The notes under the pieces were generated by a model. The model searched no databases. It was given only the letters and a program-made list of their open reading frames with translations, and was not told the origin of the DNA. From Atrichornis clamosus (taxonomy: Eukaryota; Chordata; Aves; Passeriformes; Menuridae): 64,000 bases of DNA. Below are positions 24,791-38,352 of the stretch, in pieces (the stretch's first letter is position 1; each line of letters begins with the position of its first letter). The translations under genes and the position numbers were made by a program. The stretch is from NCBI GenBank assembly GCA_013400975.1, contig WBMZ01006396.1, positions 62,001 to 126,000 of the forward strand. Reading direction: 5' to 3'.

Positions 24791-27700
24791 CTCGTCTCCA
24801 ATCCTTCTCTTGTGGGGATCAGGCTTTTCTCTCTTCAGGATCTCTAAGTAGAACCTCTTAATCTTCCCTTTTGTCATCACTGATGCTGCATAGCCTGTTC
24901 TTACTTGCCAGGTCCTTCCCCTGGCAGCATGGCAACTAAACCAGGTGCATGTCTAGCTGGCAAGGAGCTCACACTCCTTTTTCCCATGCTCTTCTGCAAG
25001 CAGGAACATTATTCTTGCTCAAGGTAGCTCCCCAGAAGGTTTGAATTACAGTGAAGTTTCTGTTGATTTGAAATTACACCAAAATTGGTTTTTGACAAAA
25101 AATAATTTCCCCTCCTTTTTAAGGAATTAGGGAAAGCAAATTACTCCTTTAATTATAATAAGTAAAGTGAAACATCACAAAGCAAGAAAAAAAAAATTAT
25201 TCTGAAATTTATAAAGCATGGTAAATTAAAATATGGCCATAAAGTTGATCACCTGGGTTAACAATTGTGTTTACCAAAAGAGGCTAAAACATGTGGAATG
25301 ATGTTAAATGCTAACAATATTATAATACTTTTTCAGTGCCTTGTTTCAAACAATATTCATCACTCTTTAACTAGATATTCAATGTCTTTTCCTCTCACTC
25401 AGATTTCACACGTATCATTGCATGAAAAATCATTTTTTCTGCTACGATCAGAAATAGTAAAGGTTTCATTCCTATTCTAACTGGAAGAATGGTGAAACAA
25501 AAAGAAAATGAAATAATAAGACTGTCTCCATCCCATTCAGTCCTTTCCTCTGAATCAATTTATTTTTAACTGTCAGTGTTAAGAATTAATAATTAAAAAG
25601 TCTGTTCTCTCACTCAGAGAATCACAACTGTTTATATTATTTTAATACATTTCTGAAAATCAGTCACTATTAAGTAATTAATTATTAATACTAATCAATA
25701 AAAGGAGCAAGAAAACAAGCAAAAAAATTGGATGATTTAATGTAGAATTTTTTAAAAAGATGCATATCCACACAAAAAGTAAAGTTGGATAGTCGTAGGC
25801 AGTAGAGGTTACACATTAGCAAACAAACAAATTTGTTGCTCTCATATCAGCATTTTTTACAAAGCTGTAAGTGTATGATTAATGTTATTTGGATAAATCA
25901 AGCAGTAAACAGGTTATAGGCTGGAAATTTCTTTATAAAAGTAGCTTAATCAGAAAACAGATTTTATGTTTTCTACATTTTCTCTCTCTTCTAAATATTT
26001 GTTAAAGATTTTTTCTACAATTATTTTTGTACACTATTTTACTGTAGCTGACCGATTTCAATGCATGTATTTTTTACTAAACATAGGAAAGTTCTCACTT
26101 GATCTGGCAAGTTTCTGAAGTAGTAAGTCTATGATTGTTGACAGAAAGGAATGCTGTGGCAGGAAAACAGTTTATAAACTGTCTTCCCTCAATGACATAT
26201 CAGAATTTTTTAATTTGCCATCACAGAGTAAAAAGATAATGTTCACTAAAAAGTTAACTGACAAAAAAGACACAGTATGTCCAACAGATCAAATGTGAAA
26301 GAATCCAGCACAGAAATTAATTATTGAATTAATAAGTTCAGCACATCTTTCCAACTGTGCTTATTTCCATTAGACAAGTTTAACCTTTTTGCATGTTTAA
26401 TCCTTGGCTACATTTTATTGATTATAGTAACAGATTGGCTTTACTTTATTAGGAAACTAAAGGCCTCTCTATTAGAATAAACCTGAACAAACTCCAAAAT
26501 ATATGCACAAATGATTATATTAAACAATTAGTTGAAGGACAATTTCCTCTACAGTGGCACAATATGTTGGATTAAGTGTCATACTTCTTTCTCTACATAT
26601 AAGCATACACTCACAGCATATAGTATGCTTCTCTATTAGCATACTATATATCAAATAATGAATAATTTATTTGGAAAATCCTCCTTTTTTGTTTAGGAAT
26701 GAGAAGCACATTGCATATTCAGAAATGTCACTCTGGTGATATGAAGCAGTTTTCTTTTCTACTGTGTTTGCTTGTAATACTTCTAAAGTAGAATCTCTAA
26801 ATATCATAAATGAACACTGAAAATAGATTTTATTTTGCTGAAAAAGACTGTCGTGTTATGGCTATTACTAAAAGTCACAAGCCTTATTTATAAAAATTAA
26901 ATAGGAAATAAATTGCCTGAGAAAAATTTTCATTTCTTTATGTGAAACTATTGACACTTGTTTGTTTTATTTGCTCAGCATAAATGTGTTCATAAAACGT
27001 TTTGATGTGTAGTACTGAATTCTCCTATAATCAGAAGTGGCATCTCTTCAATGGTGTTATTCTTTAGGAAAGTAACCTAATAAATAAAACATGTGCCAGT
27101 AACATTTTAAGGAATTAAATCTGACAAGACTTTTCAAATTCAGCATTTTTCTGTAAAAGTATGGACTGCAAAATATATCTCATTGCAGACTGCTGACACA
27201 ATTATAACAACATAGTGAAAATAAAATATCTACCAGAAAAAGAAGTGTGTCATTTGGATGGCAATTCCCTAAATTATAACAAGTAAACTGGTAATGGTGT
27301 TAAATACGCATTCATGAAGAAAAAAAACCCTCCCAAGAATTACCAAGCAGGTAACAGCACTGGCACCTGTGCACCAGAGTGGGGTCAAAGGCAGTAGTTG
27401 TGCTGTGAGGTTATGGAGGGAGTGTCACAGTCCCTGTACTACTTTCTGCTTTGACAGAAGCTGCTACTCATCTGACCTTTGTATCTGATCTTTAGACTCT
27501 GGTTAAGAACTTTATTTTTTAAAGTTTTGTTTTATATTATTGGGATACAACTCCAGTAACTTTATGACACTGGTGTCAATGAATTTCAGTAGCCTTGCCT
27601 CAAGTCTAGTTACCATTGTTATGGAACATTGTATATCATATGAATGAAGCCAACAGCATTTTCTTTATTCAAATGGGAAAATTGCACCAGCTTAAAGCAT

Positions 27701-27965
27701 GTCAGTAAGGAAAGAATAGGGACTAATTTTACATGGCTTGCATGAATACATGAAAATTTTCAAAAGTTCATGTTAACTAAGGATATTTTTAAATTTAAGC
27801 TTTCATTGCATAGGTTATATATTCAGGTTCAGAACACAGAGACCATTTTTTCAACATGACACAAAACTAATTCTCTATATGAAGCAAAAGCCAATGACTG
27901 AAGTGAACCTTTAACAATGTTTTCTTCGACGTTTTCTGTATTTTTATTTTTTGCATAATCAAACC
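24791..27965. other. EYS intron, AT-rich
   Basis: Very AT-rich sequence. The only structure I can support is a perfect 12-bp inverted repeat at 26618-26649. Confidence 0.5.
26618..26649. repeat. Perfect 12-bp inverted repeat
   Basis: ATATAGTATGCT at 26618-26629 and AGCATACTATAT at 26638-26649 are exact reverse complements, separated by 8 nt. It could form a hairpin. It is A/T-rich and may be chance. Confidence 0.9.
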
Positions 27966-28112
27966 CTAGAATTAGCTCAGTTGTTTAGAACATGGTGCTA
28001 ATAATGCCAGGCTTGTGAGTTCGATCCCTGTACAGGCCATTCACTTAAGAGTTGGACTCGATGGTCCTTGTGGGTCCCTTCCAATTCAGAATGTTCTGTG
28101 ATGCTGTGATTA
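27966..28112 (+). mobile_element. tRNA-Ile-derived SINE with CR1 tail (TguSINE1-like)
   Basis: The head (about 27966-28039) is tRNA-like: 'ttagctcagttgtttagaa' matches a D-arm/A box, 'gtgctaataatgcc' an Ile(AAT) anticodon arm and 'gttcgatccctgtac' a T-arm/B box. It is fused directly to 'gttggactcgatggtccttg', 'ggtcccttccaattcag' and 'ttctgtgatgctgtgat', a CR1-type 3' end. tRNA-Ile/CR1 chimeras of this design are known from passerine birds as TguSINE1; that is family knowledge. Being several substitutions from a functional tRNA, it is not a tRNA gene. Confidence 0.85.
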
Positions 28113-31100
28113 TAACATCACTGCAACAGCATTGTTTCAGTCTTTTTTTAACTTACCTTTTAACCACAGAGCTAAAAGACACTTCTAACATTGAAATGAA
28201 CCACTACTGTTTTCTGAAATATATTAAGTGAACTGGATTCTTTACAATAAAAATTAAAATGTATTTAGTAACAGGAGATAATACAGTGTACAAATGCAAT
28301 AGAAGTCTATATAAAGACATTTTCCCTTCCTAACCTCCCCAAACTCCAGCCTGCAATCTCTATGCAACTTACTGTTCTTCCCAAGATTCTTCTTTTGAAA
28401 AGAGCACATGCAACAATTTTGATTAAAAAAGTTATTTGATCACTTCAGACAAATATGTGGTTTTGTTTTCATCAACTTGGTACAGCTCAGCAGCTTTTAC
28501 TCCCAAAGGCTTTCACAGACTTACCATAAAATCCCAGGAACAGTAATGAGCAAGAAGGTAGATGCTTAAAATTTGAGTTCCTGGAACTACAGTAAATGCG
28601 TTAATGCTAAATATAAAATTGTCTCTAGTAAAAATTCAAAACTTTTAGATGTTTAGACATATCTCTAAACTTGCCATTATTTTATAAACTGCCTGCTTAT
28701 CTTGGTCTGCTATAAGACATAAGAAAAGGAAACACCTCCACAACTGAGATGAGTAAAGGCTAGTAAAAGTAAATAAAAAACCTAAAGTACCCTGGGAGAG
28801 AGTAGGAAACAAAAAAATAACTGAAGCATGCATATATTGATATTACTTGAAATTAAGCTGAGTATTATGACAACAGTTTATAAATGTAGCAAGTGTTTTC
28901 TTACACTTCTGATTTACAGCAAATCCATTCTTTTCCTTGGAATCCAAATTCTCTTTCCATTAAAGGAATTGCTTTGAGATTCTGTATATAACCAGTAAAA
29001 AGGCATTTTCTCTGAAATCCATACTAATTGAAAATCATATACTTGCTTTGTTTTTTAAAGAAATGATATTTGAAAAACAATACTTAGCACTTTTCAAGTA
29101 AAAAACAGTTCCTTAATTGTATATGATAAAGAAGAGCATGCAACCGTGCTAAAACTGAGTATGAGAAAGACTGATATCACAAATTTTAAAATGAAGATCA
29201 CACAGAGATGCATATATAGTTGCTCCATACCTGCATAAATTTCTGTAAAAATAGAAAAAAATTAGAAGTTGAATATATAATTTAGGTGCATTTTTTTCTT
29301 CAAAATATACATGTATATAATGACTAAACAATGAGGATATATTCGTATCCACATCTGTGAATTTCACATTTCAACAGAAAAACATGCTTCACTCTTTCTC
29401 AAAAACCAGAAGGAGAATACCACTAAGGAAAACCATTAACAAAAATTTATTTCCTACTGAAATATATGGGAATGCTTTTCATTCTTTATTTTGTCTGCAT
29501 CAGCATTCAACTGAAGTTAAAAGTATGTGTGGAAAACTTATGCAAAACTTGTATCTAACTCAGATTTTCCTTATGTCCTAGGACCTGTGGGTGTCATTTT
29601 GAGTTATAGGAATGGCTACCTTTAGTTCTGGAGGCCAAACCCTTCCATGTGTCAAAATCCTGCTTTCATTTTCTTAAAATATGCATTATTTGACAGATAT
29701 TTATAGTAATTGATACCAAAATTATAATTTATTACTTTTATTTGTGTATTAGCAGATAACCCTACACCATAAATAGGCTCACTATGTATAAAATAAAGCT
29801 AAAACTGTTTGTTTCAGTAGCCAAAAAAACCCCTCTCAAATATGGTAAATTTTTCTTTGAGCAACAGCAATGCCCTCATAATTTGTAGGACAGCCAGGTA
29901 AAAGGTAACCATGTTTTAAGTCATTGGAAAATTATGGTTTGCACATACTTTCTGGGAAACTAAAGGCTAGATTTTCATTTGCAATTAATATAACTTGTAC
30001 CATCTCCATAACTTAAGTCTGCTCTCTGTAATAGAGGATCGTGTACACCATTCCCACAGAACAACTGATGAAATTCAAACTCCTTGTCAGCTGTAGGTGA
30101 CTGGATTCACACATGCAGTATTCCCAGAGTACTCATGGCTGTAAAGGCTTAGAAAATTTTTCTTGTGGATCAAGATGTATCCCAAGGTGCAAACTAAAAG
30201 TAGACTTAAAACTACAGCACATACTTCACTCAATTTGTACGGACAGAGTTAAGCAAACAGGAATTTAGAGATGCCTTTGTGTTTTCAGTGCTGTTCTGGA
30301 AGGCCACAGGTCTCCTACAGTTCTTGTCATGTCTGCCAGACCCATGTGGGTATCTAACATACCCAAGAGCGTCTAAGTTGACACTAGAAATGACTAGGAA
30401 AAAGTCTTGCTTGCTGAATTGCTTCATTTCGGAGACAGAAGCAGCTGAGTTTATGCATCTAGAAGGCAACTTTTAGAAACAATACAAAACCCAATAGAAA
30501 TATCAGAAAAAATTCCAAAATCCTGCAGAGACTTCATATATGAGCTAAGGGCAAGTCCCAGCTCATAGTGATTTCCATTTACGCATTGCATATCCTTGAT
30601 TGCTCAAAGGCATGTTTTCTAGGTAATATAACCCAAACACGGCCACTCTGCCTCTCTTCTCTCAAAAAGATCCTATGTGATGCAGAGTGCTCTTCATATA
30701 TCTATGCACCAGTTTCATTCTTCCCCTAAGTAAAAATTTATTTGGCTGTTCAGTATCAAGAGAGTGGCAAAGCCAGGTAAAACCTGATGTTGAACAGGAT
30801 AGAGGGTTTTCTGGTCTACCACAGAGACAAGTTAGAAAGAGCCACAGGTCTTGCAAACCTGCCTTTTTGCAGGGGCTTGGCACAGCAAAGACTGAGGTTT
30901 AGCCTATGAGCACTGGAAAAGTAATTGCTCCATTATCTCTACTCTAGTTTTTTGCCTTCATGAGCACTTACATTTCTTACTTATTATCTGTTCTGTAATT
31001 AGCTGTTCCCATAATAGAGTGTCCTGTGCTGAAAACTCCATTATTACTCTTGGTTTTCAACAGACTTAAGCAATTTTTTTTCTGCTGAGTTGCGTTTCTA

Positions 31101-32355
31101 ACTAGTTTACTTTCTTTTGCAACATGTTTAATGGTCAATTACCATTTTTGCTTTAATCTTAATTGGAACACATTTGGAGACATGTGTCATTAAGGCTGCA
31201 ACAAATAAGTAGACATCTCCTCAGAACTGAATTTCAATTTTCCTCCACAATTGCATATATTTGATTTAAAAGGTCATACCTATTAGCAACATATAGACCA
31301 AATACATTCAGTGCATTTTTTTAAACACATAGTTTAATAATTAGGATCAAAGGATAAAAATCTTTGCTTCATTTATAAAAAACAAGTTATTAAACAACTG
31401 GTGTGGTTTTTTTCCTTTCTTTTTAATTTAAAGAAAAGTAATCACATCAACTCTTATAGAACAATCATATATAACTATACAGTCTGTAACTGAAAAAAGA
31501 ATTTTAATTCTTTCTCCCTTCCTGAGCTTTCTTTGGGAATAGCAGATTACTGACTCAGTCCATGGGTCACAGAAATGTTGTTAGTTAGTTTCACCTTTGC
31601 CTTAAATACCAGTGTAGAAAATGGGGAAAATTTGTAGTTCTGGTGTGGGAGTGCAAGATCTGTGCTTAGCTATCAATAATACCAAAGAAGAATAAAGCAG
31701 CCTTATAATTCCTACTTCATCTTCGGTAAAAATGAGCTGGTCTAGAAACTTTAGTGAGATCATCACGTTTTGCAAGCTAAGAATGCTGAAAAGCAGCATT
31801 CCTTTTGTAGGGACAAACTCACTCTGCTACACTCTCAGCAAGGACTGATGTCTAATAGTTGTGACTAACTGCATTGATGTGGCTTTGTGATACATAAAAA
31901 TGTTGGGACTTCAAAGCTGTGAAAAGTAAGGTTTCATTTATTACTATGAACTTGACTGTTAAAAATTAAAAAAATATTTGAATATTCCTGAATGTTCTTG
32001 CAAAACACCAAAACCACCAATACAAACAGCATGGATATAAATATAGATAAAACTATAACATTTACTAATTGCAGTGCTCTTGAATATATTTGAATTTTTA
32101 ATGGAGCAAGACAGCATTCCCTGATAGAGCCATGGGAGCTTTCATTTTACCTTCCATGAAGCTGTTAGGGCCTCTAAATTAGATACAGCCTCACCATATG
32201 TTTCTCACACCTTCTGCTCTCTGCTGAAGCACTTAATATCAATTCTGTAGTAACTCTGATTCTATTATAGAAAGGCTACAGTTGTAGAATCAATAGCATA
32301 ATAGAAAAGTTATTATAAAAACTTCCCAGCTACGAGACTGTAATGGAATCAAACT

Positions 32356-32390
32356 CATAATAATAATAATATTAATAATATTAAAATATT
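32356..32390 (+). repeat. (AAT)n-like simple repeat
   Basis: Repeated taa/taat units form an A/T-only tract. Confidence 0.85.
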
Positions 32391-34442
32391 TGATTTGTCT
32401 TGCACCCAAATCAATTCATCTTTCTTCCTTCTCCCAGTTCCAATAGTAATTTTGTCAGCAGGGAATGCAACAGCTGATCTCTTCTCTGTTTCTGAAGAAC
32501 TTCAGATATCCACTGATAAAAAATGTCCAATACAAATGACTATCACTATTGTACCTCAGTCAAGATAGAAAACACGTGGGAAAGGGAGATGTTTCTAAAA
32601 AAAATAGCATATTTGCAGGTACAAATATATTACAACCAAGCAGCAGCAACTATACCAGACACATACTGAGGTTAAATCCTATACAAAAAGAACATCACAC
32701 TGCAGTATATGTAAGTGGCAGCATGGCAAATAGCATTTCAGCTTTGAAACATGAGGTGTCATAATGATTGGTACTCTACAAGTTAGTGGCAGAACACTAG
32801 TGAAAGCAAACAGAAACAGAGAACTAGACTTTTATAAGTGGATTGTCATGTCTGATTAATTAGAGCATGTTCACAAACACATGCATTACTTCTGGCATAG
32901 ATAACTATTATAAATGGCAAAAGCATATTATACAAACCTAGATGCTAGTTTTTTTTCTCCATTTAACCTTAGTCACAGCACAGGCTCGGTGGGGCTCAGT
33001 AATTTCTAGGATTTCTGCGGGTTTACACAAGAATCTCTTTCTCTAACCAGATTAATAATCTAATATGGTATAGATTTTCTTTCATTAATCAAATCTTGAG
33101 CTTCTCCAAACCAAGGTCAAAGAGTTATGGCATAAAAGTATAGGGACTTTGAAGTTCATTATTTTGTACCTTATCAGGACTACAGATAAAACTCAATGAT
33201 TTTGGAAAACAGAAAATCAATTTTCTCCTCCACAAGGACAAGAAACTTGGTAGAAATAGGATGAAAATACTTCAGTTATCATATAGTGTAATTAGAACAT
33301 TAATAGATGTTGACAAGAATGTTATTTAATATCTGAAATTCTTATAGGTTTATTCAGTTTTCTCTTGAATTTTGCATAGGTGGACTGCTAGTACATTCAA
33401 GCTGTTCATGTTAACATTTGGGAAAAGTCAAAGGTAGTAATTTCAGTGGCAAAAATGTCAATGAACTACTAGAATTTATAGAAAGACCAGTGGTCTACAC
33501 TAGCTGTAGGGAAATCTTCTCTCAGGGGAGCACTGGTGGAGAGGAATGCATTGGTTTTGTCACTGTCAGGGTTACACCAGCAGCATCAGAAGATGTACTT
33601 TTTCAGTGGACTCTATGCACCAGCTTTATGAAAATTGGATTTTGTGCCCACAGGAGAAGTAAAACCTCATTCATGCATCAGACTTGTAGAGTTAATTTTC
33701 ACAACCTGTACTGGGGACATTTGAAGAAAAATCTAAATATATACCACTGCCAAAGCATCATTTTTCTTAAGAGCCTTGGGTGCCTTCCATTATTTTATGA
33801 AAGCCAACGGAACGAGTTAAAACGTTTAGTCTAAGTAGACAAATCCATGCTTAAAAAAAAACCCAACCTAAAATCCATTACTCCCAAGAAAAATATGACA
33901 AACTATGAGTATACAGTAATATTTAAAATAAATTTCTGGTTACATTTAGTATTTATATATGATTAATTTAAATTTTTTAAAAAATATAAAAGTACACATT
34001 CAGGATATCAAAAAGTTCATAGCACATAAAAAAAAGTAGCAGTTATTCTTGCTCTCCAAAGACTTGAAATGTGAAGAAAGGAAAAATTTTCTTTTTCCTT
34101 TTTAAAAAACAAGAGGAAATCAAGGGAAAGGAAAAGTCAAAACTTTCTGGTTATAATCTTCCATAGTCTCCTTGTCAAAATAAACAAATGAAGATAGTCA
34201 AGGAAATTTAAAAAAAAGCAAGATAAATGTATGAAAACTTTTTTCTGTACATAGAATCAATTTCTATCTTAATCTGACAGGCTGCCTTTTGAATGAATGT
34301 ACCTGAATGTCCAAATCATGCTCTGAATTCCTTATTTCTACATTCTATAGAGTAGAGGTCTGCTGTACACCTCCTGATCCACTGGTACATGTTCCTAATA
34401 TACTATACATTCCTAGTAGTAGTGCATGCCCTTCAAGTCATG

Positions 34443-34474
34443 TTTTGTAATGAGAGAAACAAATCATTACAAAA
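34443..34474. repeat. Perfect 11-bp inverted repeat
   Basis: TTTTGTAATGA at 34443-34453 and TCATTACAAAA at 34464-34474 are exact reverse complements around a 10-nt loop. It may be a relic of a small DNA transposon or chance; no target duplication is visible. Confidence 0.9.
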
Positions 34475-34977
34475 TATTATGGTAATACAACTTCTGATTG
34501 CTTTCCAAGTAAATGAGAGCATTCATAATATAGCATTTATGGTTCTCCATTGAGAATATCAGAAGCAAGAAAATATGTAAAAATACTCGAAACTAAAACA
34601 CGTATTCCTATATAATTTCTATCATTAACATCATGTATGTACTTTCTTTCTTAACTAAGTAATTCTGTAATCTGTAATTAGTGCACACATAGCTGTTCAT
34701 TATGGTAACCTGAATATATCCACACAATTAGAAAACATGGTTTAACTAACCATTATGTTGGCTTACTGTGAATCTGTTAAAGACTACATTTACAGCAGTT
34801 TAATACTAGATAAACAGATGGCATGAGATGGAGGTAGAGTTTTCATATGAAACTAAATCTACTTTTATTTGTACCAATATAAATCTAGGTAAAATCAGTA
34901 TAAGAATTTAATCTTGGGAGGTGTTGCATAAAGATGTAAAGAAGTAAACAGCTTCAGACATCCTGTACCAAGAATAT

Positions 34978-36510
34978 TATCATAGAATGGAATAGAACCT
35001 TAGAATCATTTAGGTTGGAAAAGACCAGCAAGGCCATTGAGTCTAATCTTTGACCAATCATCACCTTGTCAATGAAACCATGGCACTGAGTGTCATGTCC
35101 AGTCATTTCTTGAACACCTCCAGAGATGGCAACTCCAGTACTTCCCTGGACAGCCCATTCCAATGCCTAACCACCCATTCAGTGAAGAAATTCTTCCTGA
35201 TGTCCAATCTGAAACTTCCCTGGTGCAGCTTGAAACTGTCCACTTGTCCTGTCACTAGCTGCTTGGGAGAAGAGGCCAACCCCCACCTGGCTACACCCTC
35301 CTTTCAGGCAGTTGTAGAGAGCGACAAGGTCTTTCCTGAGCATCTTTTTCCCCAGACTAAACAGTTCCAGCTCCCTCAGCCACTCCTGATAGGACTTACA
35401 CTCTAGATCCCTCAGCAGCTCCACTGTCCTTCTCTGGACATGTTTCAGCACCTCAAGGTCTTTCTGGTAGTGAAGGGCACAGAATTGGACACAGAATTTG
35501 AGATGTGACCTCACCAGTGCCAAGTAAAGGGGGGATACCATTGCCATGGTCCTGCTGGTCACACTGTTTTGGTACAGGTCATCTGGACACACTGTGGTTC
35601 ATGTTAAGCCACAACTGACCAGCAGCCCCAAGTCCTTTTCTTCTGAGCCACTTTCCAACCACTCTGTCCCTAGCCTATAAAGCTTCATGGGGTTGTTGTG
35701 ACTAAAGTGTAGGACCCATCCCTTTGCCTTATTGAACCTCATACCACTGACCTCACCCATTGATACAGCCTGTCCAGATCCCTCTGGAGAGCCTTCCTAC
35801 CTTCCAACATACCAACATGCCCACCCAACTTGGTCTTGTCTGCAAACTTAGTGAGGGAGAACTCAGACCCCACATCCAGATCACTGACAAAGATATTAAA
35901 CAGGACTGGCCCCAACACTGAGCCCTAGGGAACCCCACTAGTGACTGGCCACCAGATGGATGTGACACCATTCACCACCACTCTCTGGGCCCGGCCATTC
36001 AGCCAGTTCTGTCTAAGCCTTGGACTCTCAGCTTCTCCAGGAGAATGCTGTGGAAGACAGTATCAAAGGCTTTACTGAAATCCAGGTAGACACATCCACA
36101 GCCATTCCCTTATCTGCTAGGTGGGTCACCTGGTCCATAAAAGGTTGGACAAGTAGGATCTGTGTTTCCTAAACCCATATGGCTGGGCCTGATCTCTTGG
36201 TTGTCCTGTACATGCCATGTGTTCACACTCAAGATGATCTGTTCCATAATCTTGCCAGGCACCAAGGTCAGGCTGACAGGACTGTAGCTCCCTGAATCCT
36301 CCTTCTGACCCTTGTAGATGGGCATCACACTGGTCAACACCCAGTCATCTGGGACCTTCCCAGTTAGCCAGAACTGATGATAAATGATGGAGACTGTCTT
36401 GGCGAGCTCTTCTCGTAGTTCCTCAGTGCCCTCGGAAGGTTCCCATCTGGCCCCATAGAATTGTGAGTGTCTAGGTGGCACAGCAGGTCACTAACTACTT
36501 CCTGCTATTA
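34978..36510 (-). mobile_element. 5'-truncated CR1 LINE with ORF2 C-terminal half
   Basis: This is the longest uninterrupted CR1 in the window. The CR1 3' end is at 34978 ('ggttggaaaagaccagcaag'). Reading the minus strand upward gives, in broken frames, the reverse-transcriptase start (FWLTGKVPDDWVLTSVMPIY, YSPVSLTLVPGKIMEQII) and the C-terminal part (LEVLKHVQRRTVELLRDLE, WLRELELFSLGKKMLRKDL). Several stops and frameshifts make it inactive. It is 5' truncated near 36510. It inserted in the 16-kb EYS intron in the same orientation as the gene. Confidence 0.9.
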
Positions 36511-37677
36511 CGTTCTCAGAGGATCTCAGTTACATTTTATGATTCTTGCCAGCAGGGCCTAACTTTTCCATTGAGAGTATGAGACACTGCTGAATTCTTG
36601 AAGGCTGAGTACAGACAGGCTGACTTTCTGAATTTTTAATTACTTACTTAAATATCTAAATGAATACCAAAGTCTTCTGGAAATCTGGCTCCTTTTGTAA
36701 CAAGTACTTAAGAGACCAGTATTTCTAACCATGCACTGAAAATTATTTCACATCTTCCTGCACAGAGGCAATTCTGATATTGCAGTAGTCATTTACTTGT
36801 TATTGTGCTGGATTTTATTCAGTAGAACATAAATTAAAAGTAATAAAAATGACAAACTAAATTTTGACCATTAATTAAATTAATAAGAACAAACATGAGT
36901 GTTTGTTCATGAGCTCATAAATAATGAATTTTATTCAACCATCTTCCCTAAAGGGGAAAAGTCCTGCTGTCTCAACATACCAAGAAAATTGCCTTTTAAT
37001 GATTGTTCTGGAATCCTAAGTATCATTATATTGAACTGCTGGAGGAAAAACGTGTTTATTTTTAATTTATAAATCAATAGGTGCTTTTAATTGAGACTAT
37101 CACTTGAACTAGATTTGCTCAAGAACACCACGCGATTTGTTATTTTAAATTATTTTAGCAGTAGGTGTTTCAAATTTAACCCCAAAAGTTCTATGAAAAA
37201 GGTCAGAATAAACCTTGCAATTTTTATGTATTTCCTTTGAAAGCATCAAGAGAAATAATCACACAAAAGTTCTGGATTTCAAGATAGCTATAAATTGTTT
37301 TCTAAGAATTAAAAAATAATTTAGAGAATGCCATGACCATAATAACAGAAAATTGTGTAGAAAATCAACCAAGCTTTGTGATGGTAGCTTAATAGGTATA
37401 TATATCTTATTTTGTAAGCAGTCTTAGGCTGGTAACAAACTGATTTTAAAATATCAATTTTGCTTAATAGATAAACACCTCTAGCAGATGTATAAACAAT
37501 ATTTACTTCATCTTACGTGCAGCCTAAGGCATATTTGGCTGGTCACTTTGAAAGCTTTGCTTGAGAAAATGAAGGGCTAATAATGTTGTAGGAAGAGTGA
37601 AATGTGTTCAGACAGTTGACAGAAATGCTTTCTAAAGTTAATTATGTTGCTTTCCCCTCTCCCTTGGTGTTCATTAC
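36511..37677. other. EYS intron next to the four-exon cluster
   Basis: AT-rich; no repeat or exon recognised. Confidence 0.55.
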
Positions 37678-37791
37678 CTTTAAACGGAGCCACACATTGG
37701 CAGAAATAATTACCAGGTTGGTCAATGCAGGTGGCTCCATTCTTGCAGGGAAATGAAGCACACTCATTTATATCTGTTTCACATCTTGCAC
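37678..37791 (-). CDS. EYS: EYS calcium-binding EGF exon
   Basis: This exon is 114 nt, phase 1 to phase 1, with acceptor ttttcaaag and donor gtaatg. It encodes ARC and then ETDINEC, CASFPC, CKNGATC and [12 protein letters not shown], ending VAPFK plus a split Gly. The stretch [19 protein letters not shown] is nearly what I recall from human EYS, and is the main anchor for naming the gene. It carries the O-glucose (CASFPC), O-fucose (CKNGATC) and hydroxylation consensus patterns. Splicing to 21335 gives CVAPFKGLNC, normal EGF spacing. The downstream intron is 16.3 kb and holds several mobile-element relics. Confidence 0.94.
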
Positions 37792-38238
37792 CTTTGAAAA
37801 GATGAAAGATTTGAACACTTACTAAGAAAATCAGGCGCCAATTTCTAATTCATTTGCACCACAAAAATCTCAAGCAGCTTGTGAAGATAAGCTAAGATAC
37901 ATCAGCTAAATAAAGAACAACACTATTAATATCAGCATCCATTTAGTTCTTATCACCACAAATACATAATTTATTTCTGAGTTCCTAAATGGTAACTAGT
38001 CTTCTCTGTGTGTGTAAGCTTTGAAGGCCTTTTAAAATGCAGACTAATTTATCTTGTGCTATGTAGTGGACAGATGAATTCAGTGTTCCAGTTTGTTGGA
38101 AGGCAAATTAAACATTAAACCAGGGCAGATAAAGAGAAATGAGAATAAAATATAAGCAAATTAGTCAATAGTGTCTTAATGGATGCTTTGTGGACTACCT
38201 GACTGTGGAAAACAAGGTTTACTACGAAAACAACTCAC

Positions 38239-38352
38239 CAGTAAAACCAGGTAGACAGATGCATTCATAGCCACCAATAAGGTCTGCACATGTTGCATTA
38301 TGAAGACATGGAGAAGGGTAACATTCATTTATATTTGCTTCACAAGTTGTAC
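38239..38352 (-). CDS. EYS: EYS calcium-binding EGF exon
   Basis: This exon is 114 nt, phase 1 to phase 1, with acceptor ttgtatag and donor gtgagt. It encodes TTC (closing the previous EGF) and then EANINEC, CYPSPC, CLHNATC and CADLIGGYECIC, ending LPGFT plus a split Gly. CLHNATC fits the O-fucose consensus, and HNAT also contains an N-glycosylation sequon (N-A-T). The O-glucose consensus is absent because Pro sits where Ser is needed. The intron to the next exon is only 447 nt, the shortest in the window. Confidence 0.92.

Larger units (their letters stand above)
28113..34977. other. EYS intron, no gene recognised
   Basis: AT-rich intronic sequence with an AAT-rich simple repeat at 32356-32390 and a perfect 11-bp inverted repeat at 34443-34474. 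A 138-codon plus-strand open frame at 33418-33834 shows no domain or splice context. No EGF-type pattern on the minus strand. Confidence 0.5.

Noticed and set aside
27966..28039. tRNA-Ile gene
   Set aside because: The arms carry mismatches and the sequence runs straight into a CR1 tail, so it is the head of a SINE.
33418..33834. 138-codon plus-strand open frame
   Set aside because: No domain, no signal peptide, no splice context and antisense to EYS; nothing supports it as a gene.
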